Below, one piece after another: positions 59,320 through 64,000 of a stretch of DNA of 64,000 bases (position 1 is the first letter of the stretch; each line of letters begins with the position of its first letter). The DNA is from Duganella radicis (GTDB taxonomy: Bacteria; Pseudomonadota; Gammaproteobacteria; Burkholderiales; Burkholderiaceae_D). The stretch lies in NCBI RefSeq assembly GCF_009720825.1, contig NZ_WNKY01000010.1:102392-166391 (forward strand), written 5' to 3'. Both the position numbers and the translations under genes were made by a program. The notes under the pieces are model-generated. The model saw only the letters and a list, made by a program, of their open reading frames with translations. It was not told the origin of the DNA and searched no databases.

Positions 59320-60369
59320 ATGCAGCATTTCAGAATATCTTTCCTCGTCAGCCTTATCTGCCTTGGGTTGGCGGGCTGGTGGGGCTATGAGCTGGCAGGG
59401 TGGGGCGGCGCTTTGTCCGCCTTTGGCGTGGCGCTGATCCTGGCCGCCATGGAAGTGTCGCTGTCCTTCGACAACGCGGTGGTGAACGCCTCGGTGCTCA
59501 AGGGCTGGGATGAGTACTGGCAGAAGCTGTTCCTCGGCGTCGGCATCATCATCGCGGTGTTTGGTATGCGCCTGGTGTTCCCGCTGGTGATTGTGGCGGT
59601 GGCCGCCGACATGAATGTGTTGGATGTGTGGACCCTGGCGCTGAACGATCCGAAGACGTATTCGACGCACCTGACCAATCACCACGCCGAGGTGGCGGCA
59701 TTTGGCGGCATGTTCCTGCTGCTGGTGTTCCTGAACTTCCTGCTGGATGCGGAAAAGGAAACCCACTGGCTGGGTAACTTCGAGAAGAAGCTCGGCTCGC
59801 TGGGCAAGATGTCTTCGATCTCGGTGATGATCGCCATCGGCGTGCTGCTGGGCTGCATGGGCCTGGTGGAGGAAGGCCAGAAGCTGGTGGTGCTGATTAG
59901 CGGCCTGTGGGGCATCCTGATCTACGTCGGTGTCGACGGCATCAGCAGCCTGCTGGAGAAGGAAGAGGAAGGTGGCGGCAATGTGGGCGACATGGTCAAG
60001 CGCGGCGGTATCGGCGGCTTCCTGTACCTCGAAGTGCTCGATGCCTCGTTCAGCTTCGATGGCGTGATTGGCGCCTTCGCGATCACCACCGACGTTGTGA
60101 TCATCATGCTGGGCCTGGCGATTGGCGCGATGTTTGTCCGCTCGATGACGATTTACCTGGTGAAGAAAGGCACGCTGGACAAGTTCCTGTACCTGGAGCA
60201 CGGCGCCCACTACGCGATCGGTATCCTGGCCGCGATTATGTTGGCAAGCATGAAGTTCCATGTGCCCGAGATCTTCACCGGCCTGATTGGCGTGGCGTTC
60301 ATCGCGGCCTCGGTGTGGTCCTCCGTGCGCCACCGCCGCCAGCAGGAAACCCTCGCCGTCACGGCGTAA
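59320..60369 (+). CDS. DUF475 (TerC-like) integral membrane protein
   Basis: The 349-residue protein has about nine helices and belongs to the DUF475/TerC group. Its characteristic acidic membrane motifs are AAMEVSLSFDNAVVNASVLK near 44-63 and YLEVLDASFSFDGVIGAFAI near 230-249. Such proteins accompany TerD-type proteins in tellurite-resistance and metal-stress loci and are candidates for metal-ion transport or for anchoring Ter complexes. It heads a four-gene run with two TerD proteins and an AIM24-type protein. Confidence 0.9.
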   Translation: MQHFRISFLVSLICLGLAGWWGYELAGWGGALSAFGVALILAAMEVSLSFDNAVVNASVLKGWDEYWQKLFLGVGIIIAVFGMRLVFPLVIVAVAADMNVLDVWTLALNDPKTYSTHLTNHHAEVAAFGGMFLLLVFLNFLLDAEKETHWLGNFEKKLGSLGKMSSISVMIAIGVLLGCMGLVEEGQKLVVLISGLWGILIYVGVDGISSLLEKEEEGGGNVGDMVKRGGIGGFLYLEVLDASFSFDGVIGAFAITTDVVIIMLGLAIGAMFVRSMTIYLVKKGTLDKFLYLEHGAHYAIGILAAIMLASMKFHVPEIFTGLIGVAFIAASVWSSVRHRRQQETLAVTA

Positions 60370-60453
60370 AGAATTCGGCGGGCCGTTCATTACGGACAAC
60401 GGCCCGCCGCCTGGTAGTACCCAAGTCCGGTTTTCATTTAAGGAGCATTACAA

Positions 60454-61029
60454 ATGGCAATCAGTCTGCAAAAAGGTGGCAACGTTAATCTGAGCAAGGA
60501 AGCTCCCGGCCTGACCAAAATCGTGGTCGGTCTGGGTTGGGATGTGCGCAGCACCGACGGCAGCCCGTTCGACCTGGACGGCTCGGCCTTCCTGCTGAAG
60601 GTGGATGGCAAGGTGCGCAACGACAGCGACTTCATCTTCTACAACAACCTGAAATCGTCCGACCAGTCGGTGGCCCACTCGGGCGACAACCGCACCGGCG
60701 CCGGCGATGGCGACGACGAAACCGTCACCATCGACCTGACCAAGGTGCCGTCCGACGTGGAGCGTATCGCCATCTGCGCCACCATCCACGAGGGCGACGC
60801 CCGCCGCCAGAATTTCGGCATGGTGCAGAAGGCCTTCATCCGCACGGTCAACGCCGGCAGCAACGCCGAGATCGCCCGCTACGACCTGTCGGAGGACAGC
60901 TCGACCGAGTCGGCCATGATCTTCGGCGAGGTGTACCGCAACAACGGCGACTGGAAGTTCAAGGCCGTCGGCCAGGGCTTCAAGGGCGGCCTCGGTCCGC
61001 TGGCCGGCTCGTTCGGCGTCGGCGTTTAA
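60454..61029 (+). CDS. TerD family calcium-binding stress protein
   Basis: The 191-residue product begins [20 protein letters not shown] and contains [20 protein letters not shown] near 26-45 and the double calcium site [20 protein letters not shown] near 73-92, the hallmarks of TerD/TerE. TerD-family proteins underlie tellurite, phage and chemical-stress phenotypes, probably at the membrane. AAGGAG (60440-60445) precedes the ATG at 60454. It lies 84 bp after the DUF475 gene. Confidence 0.93.
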   Translation: MAISLQKGGNVNLSKEAPGLTKIVVGLGWDVRSTDGSPFDLDGSAFLLKVDGKVRNDSDFIFYNNLKSSDQSVAHSGDNRTGAGDGDDETVTIDLTKVPSDVERIAICATIHEGDARRQNFGMVQKAFIRTVNAGSNAEIARYDLSEDSSTESAMIFGEVYRNNGDWKFKAVGQGFKGGLGPLAGSFGVGV

Positions 61030-61052
61030 TTCACGGGAAAGGACTCGCAATC

Positions 61053-61751
61053 ATGCCTGTATTTTCGATCACTGGTGATGTCGATCCATTCCTGCATGTC
61101 TCGATGCGGCAGGGAGAAAAAATCTACTGCGAATCGGACGCGATGGTGATGATGGAAGCCGCGCTCGATTTGAAGGGCAAGGTCACCGGCGGCATCGGCG
61201 CGGCCATCATGCGCCGCTTTGCCAACGGCGAGTCCTTCTTCCAGCAGCACATCGAGGCGGTGCGCGGCGACGGCGATTGCCTGCTGGCGCCGACCCTGCC
61301 CGGTGCGATGCAGCTGCTCGACGTCGGCCAGCAGCAGTACATGCTGAGCGACGGCGCCTTTGTCGCCGCCACCTCCGGCGTCGAGCTGAAGGTGCGCACG
61401 CAAAGCCTCGGCAACGCCTTGTTCGCGCAAAGCGGCGGCTTCTTCATCACCGAAACCAGCGGTGTGGGCCAGGTGGCGGTGTCCGGCTTCGGCGGCATCT
61501 CGCAGCTGGAAGTGGAGCCGGGCCGCGACATCATTATCGATAACTCGCACGTGGTGGCATGGGATAGCGCGCTGCGCTACGAAATCTCGGTCACCACCGG
61601 CGGCAACAGCGGATTCCTCAGCAATCTGGTGAACAGCCAGACCAGCGGCGAGGGCATGGTGCTGCGTTTCTCGGGCAAGGGCAAAGTCCTGATCTGCTCG
61701 CGCAACAGCACCTCGTTCCAGGCCTGGCTGCTGCGTCAATCCGCGCAATAA
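61053..61751 (+). CDS. TIGR00266/AIM24 family protein
   Basis: From the ATG at 61053 the product has 232 residues: MPVFSITGDVDPFLHVSMRQ at the start, GIGAAIMRRFANGESFFQQH near 49-68, FFITETSGVGQVAVSGFGGI near 130-149 and the C-terminal GKGKVLICSRNSTSFQAWL. This beta-rich family is related to mitochondrial Aim24, has no known biochemical activity, and often sits next to TerD genes. It is placed between two TerD genes, 23 bp after one and 9 bp before the other. Confidence 0.88.
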   Translation: MPVFSITGDVDPFLHVSMRQGEKIYCESDAMVMMEAALDLKGKVTGGIGAAIMRRFANGESFFQQHIEAVRGDGDCLLAPTLPGAMQLLDVGQQQYMLSDGAFVAATSGVELKVRTQSLGNALFAQSGGFFITETSGVGQVAVSGFGGISQLEVEPGRDIIIDNSHVVAWDSALRYEISVTTGGNSGFLSNLVNSQTSGEGMVLRFSGKGKVLICSRNSTSFQAWLLRQSAQ

Positions 61752-61760
61752 GGAGTAACT

Positions 61761-62342
61761 ATGTCAGTCAATTTAAGCAAGGGCCAGAAGATCTCGCTGG
61801 AGAAGGAAGCCGGCGGCGCGCTTGGCCGCGTGACCATGGGCCTGGGCTGGGACGCCATCAAGAGCAAGGGCTTCCTCGGCTTTGGCAGCAAGACCGAGGC
61901 GGTCGATCTGGACGCCTCGTGCGTGCTGTTCGATGAAGGCCACCGTCCGGTGGATGTGATTTTCTTCCGCCAGCTGAAGAGCAAGGACGGCAGCGTGGTC
62001 CACACCGGCGACAACCGCACCGGCGCCGGCGACGGCGACGACGAGCAGATCAACGTCGACCTGAACGCCGTGCCCTCCAACATCAAGAGCCTGGTGTTCA
62101 CGGTGAACAGCTTCACCGGCCAGACCTTCGCCCAGGTGGAGAATGCGTATTGCCGTCTGCTCGACGCGGCCAACGGCAGGGAAGTGGCGCGCTTCAACCT
62201 GTCGGTGCAAGGGCCGCACTCGGCACAGATCATGGCCAAGGTCTATCGCCACAATGGCGAGTGGAAGATGCATGCAATCGGTGAGAACGGCAACGGCCGT
62301 ACCTTTGACGATCTGCTGCCGCAGATAGCCACTCACCTGTAA
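61761..62342 (+). CDS. TerD family calcium-binding stress protein (second copy)
   Basis: The 193-residue product has the TerD layout with an insertion after GLGWDAIKSKGF, SCVLFDEGHRPVDVIFFRQL near 54-73 and the same calcium motif [20 protein letters not shown] near 84-103. It differs clearly from the first copy, ending in a TerZ-like tail (NGNGRTFDDLLPQIATHL). AAGGAG (61750-61755) precedes the ATG at 61761. It is the last gene before an intrinsic terminator. Confidence 0.93.
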   Translation: MSVNLSKGQKISLEKEAGGALGRVTMGLGWDAIKSKGFLGFGSKTEAVDLDASCVLFDEGHRPVDVIFFRQLKSKDGSVVHTGDNRTGAGDGDDEQINVDLNAVPSNIKSLVFTVNSFTGQTFAQVENAYCRLLDAANGREVARFNLSVQGPHSAQIMAKVYRHNGEWKMHAIGENGNGRTFDDLLPQIATHL

Positions 62343-62366
62343 AACAAGTTTCGCGCTGTGTGTTTT

Positions 62367-62404
62367 GGCGGAGCACTGTACCGGCAGTGCCCCGCCTTTT
62401 TTTT
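62367..62404 (+). terminator. Intrinsic terminator of the ter cassette
   Basis: GGCGGAGCACTG (62367-62378) pairs with CAGTGC (62385-62390) and CCGCC (62392-62396), giving an 11-bp stem with one bulge, followed by eight T residues. It lies 24 bp after the second TerD stop and points only rightward; the left side lacks the A-run needed for the convergent porin gene. Confidence 0.88.
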
Positions 62405-62406
62405 CG

Positions 62407-63726
62407 TCAGAACGAGTGACGGATGCCCAGGCTGAGCATGGTGGTGCGGGCGTCGATGTTCTGGCCGGCGCCGGAGAACAGCGGCACTTCCTGGGTGCCC
62501 AGCGGGATCAGGATGGAGCCGGGGCCGCCGGCCAGCGGCAGCGGGGTGGCGCTGCTGACCACCACGTTGCCGCGCTTGTCCTTGATGCCGCCAAAGCGCG
62601 TGTACAGGGCGGTGCGCTTGGAGAAGTTGTAGTCCACGCCCAGCATCAGGCCGCGATCCTTGCCCTTGGTGTAGTTGGTGAAGTAGGTGTTGAGGAAGGT
62701 CGCGGTCAGGTCGAACGCGCCCACCGGCTGCTTGATGGTGGCGGTCCAGGTGCGCACTTCCGGATCGGTATTGCCGCGCAACGAGAACTGGGCGTTGTGG
62801 CCGGCCACCGCGATCGAGGTGCCGGCGCCAGGGAAGGTGTACTTGGCCGCCGCCATGAAGGAGGTGAAGCGTTCGCCAAAGAACAGCGGCACCAGCGTGG
62901 TGCCCGACACCACGCCGATCGGCACGCCGTCGAAGTTGTTGCGGTGGTAGGACGCCAGCGCGACCAGTTGATCGGTGCGGTAAGCGATCATGGCGCCGGC
63001 CGTCTTGCCGCGGCCGCTGGCGGTTTCGGCGCCGGCCGTCAGGCCGCCGACGATCTGGCCGGTGGTGCCGGTGGCGACCGGGGTCGACGAGGTGGCCACC
63101 GAGCGCGCCGCGCTGATGCCGCTGCCGATGCCGGAGTTGGTGGCGTAGGAGGCGATCGCGGTCCACGGGCCTTGCTTGATGGCGTAGCTGATCTGGTTGT
63201 CCTGCCAGGTTTGCACGGTGTTGACCACCAGGCCGGCGGCCAGCAGGTCGGTGCTGCCGATGGCTTCCGGCGTCACCAGGTAATAGGAGATCAGCATCGG
63301 ACTGGCCTGGCGGCCGAGCTTGACCTCGCCCACCGGCGTGGTCAGGCCGACGTAGGCCTGGCGCCCGAACAGGCGGTTGTCGTTGGCCATGCCGCCGTTG
63401 TCGATGGTCACGCCGCCTTCCAGCACGAACAGGCCGCGATAGCCGCCGCCCAGGTCTTCCACGCCACGGAAGCCGATATTGCTCTGGCGCGTGTGCGACG
63501 GGGTGAGGCGGGTGGTGATGGTGGCGGGCGCCGCGAGGCGGTTCGGCACCGGGGTGGTGCCGCTGACACCGAACAGGGTGCCCTGGACATTGCCTTCGCC
63601 CTTGTCAATGCGGTCGAGGCCTACATCGAGCGTGCCGTAAATGGTGACGGAAGATTGCGCGGCGGCGTGGCCCGACAGCAGGGCCAGCGCGGACAGGCAG
63701 GCTGCGTAGGCGGCAGTTCTCTTCAT
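62407..63726 (-). CDS. Gram-negative trimeric porin
   Basis: This outer-membrane general porin has 439 residues: a signal peptide (about 1-23, ALLSGHAAA), the mature start SSVTIYGTLDVGLDRIDKGE, alternating beta-strands and the terminal aromatic signature SLGIRHSF with Phe last, as required for insertion by the Bam complex. The LGGGYRGLFVLEGGV region and RQAYVGLTTPVGEVKLGRQ are typical of Burkholderiales OmpC-like porins. It is monocistronic; the 141-bp region upstream (63727-63867) contains its promoter, which I could not place. Confidence 0.94.
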   Translation of the reverse strand: MKRTAAYAACLSALALLSGHAAAQSSVTIYGTLDVGLDRIDKGEGNVQGTLFGVSGTTPVPNRLAAPATITTRLTPSHTRQSNIGFRGVEDLGGGYRGLFVLEGGVTIDNGGMANDNRLFGRQAYVGLTTPVGEVKLGRQASPMLISYYLVTPEAIGSTDLLAAGLVVNTVQTWQDNQISYAIKQGPWTAIASYATNSGIGSGISAARSVATSSTPVATGTTGQIVGGLTAGAETASGRGKTAGAMIAYRTDQLVALASYHRNNFDGVPIGVVSGTTLVPLFFGERFTSFMAAAKYTFPGAGTSIAVAGHNAQFSLRGNTDPEVRTWTATIKQPVGAFDLTATFLNTYFTNYTKGKDRGLMLGVDYNFSKRTALYTRFGGIKDKRGNVVVSSATPLPLAGGPGSILIPLGTQEVPLFSGAGQNIDARTTMLSLGIRHSF

Positions 63727-63867
63727 AGGGTGTGTCTCCGTTGTTGTGTTGTAGCTCGACTCTATAGCAGTGGGCTGGAATTAGCACGAGTGTTCGTCTG
63801 ATTCCGTGGCTGGAAATACACACTTGCAAAAAACGAACGCTGACTTAGTTTCTGCAAGCGAGCCTGT

Positions 63868-64000
63868 CTAGAATTCTTCCCAGTCATCCTCGCCGGCCGG
63901 CGGCTTGTGCGCAGGCCTGGCCGCCGTTTTGGCGGGCACCGGGCGCGGCGCCGTTGTGGCCTTGGCGCGCGCCGGCGCTGGCAGCACGGCGGGTGGCGCG
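63868..64000 (-). CDS. C-terminus of a methyl-accepting chemotaxis protein (5' partial)
   Basis: Only the last 43 codons are in the window. The minus strand reads an Ala/Pro/Lys-rich flexible linker and ends GEDDWEEF before TAG (63870-63868). A terminal W-E-E-F preceded by a Pro/Ala linker matches the C-terminal pentapeptide tether (consensus like NWETF) that binds CheR and sometimes CheB. The receptor body lies beyond the window. Identification rests on the tail alone. Confidence 0.55.
   Translation of the reverse strand, partial: APPAVLPAPARAKATTAPRPVPAKTAARPAHKPPAGEDDWEEF

Noticed and set aside
1..64000. tRNA, rRNA genes, CRISPR arrays, prophage or insertion-sequence transposases
   Set aside because: No cloverleaf-like tRNA ends, rRNA sequence, regularly spaced repeats, phage structural genes or transposase motifs were found by reading; the repeats present are palindromic and irregularly placed.

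Overview
The window looks like chromosome of a high-GC betaproteobacterium, most likely Oxalobacteraceae (Duganella/Massilia type). The clues are the gene orders DUF2782-thrB-BPSS1780 next to polA and uvrD, xseB-ispA-dxs, and a full aa3/caa3 oxidase cluster; PEP-CTERM proteins; and palindromic repeats with a GGGGTCAG head. This placement is inference from gene content; no rRNA or tRNA marker is present. Most of the window is well-conserved housekeeping sequence, often with 1-4 bp gene overlaps.

Layout. 0-8.5 kb: end of an unknown gene, uvrD, a convergent DUF2782-thrB-membrane protein operon, polA and a ZIP metal transporter whose start codon is not ATG or GTG. 8.5-14 kb: an accessory stretch with a secreted subtilisin-like protease broken by a frameshift, then two tandem paralogous PEP-CTERM proteins behind an AT-rich region. 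13.7-16.6 kb: sulfurtransferase, EamA transporter and Rieske oxygenase operon. 16.8-26 kb: xseB-ispA-dxs, a deletion scar holding two gene tails, an M48 protease behind a palindrome, cobalamin adenosyltransferase, a SUFU-domain protein and glcDEF. 26-41 kb: a GGDEF/EAL regulator, glutathione peroxidase, pilU and pilT separated by a REP-like repeat, yggS-proC, an SO_2930/SO_2929-like pair, ubiA, oxyR, a third PilT/PilU-type ATPase with hldE, and an AraC regulator with an EamA exporter. 42-44.5 kb: trmL, a comF carrying two in-frame repeat copies, and bioC.

44.5-55 kb: the cytochrome oxidase cluster. A sigma70-like promoter and a leader of about 240 nt precede coxB (with a heme c domain, so caa3-type), coxA, a 35-aa small protein, ctaG, DUF2970 and ctaE. 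A terminator follows, then surf1, a Sco-like protein, ctaA and ctaB. Between ctaB and sco sits a lower-GC insertion of three unrecognised genes, two of which form a small antisense HTH-like/two-TM cassette. 55-64 kb: AI-2E family permease, a periplasmic binding protein, a CNNM/CorC-like protein, a second REP-like palindrome (40-bp perfect arms), nhaR divergent from a DUF475-TerD-AIM24-TerD stress cassette, a porin, and the C-terminus of a chemotaxis receptor ending in WEEF.

Strongest candidates for something new are the small lower-GC cassette between ctaB and sco, the repeat family and its in-frame incorporation into comF, the third retraction-type ATPase, the deletion scar at 20.03 kb, and the palindrome over the uvrD -10 and start codon. 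I do not see a complete, clearly undescribed multi-gene system beyond these.
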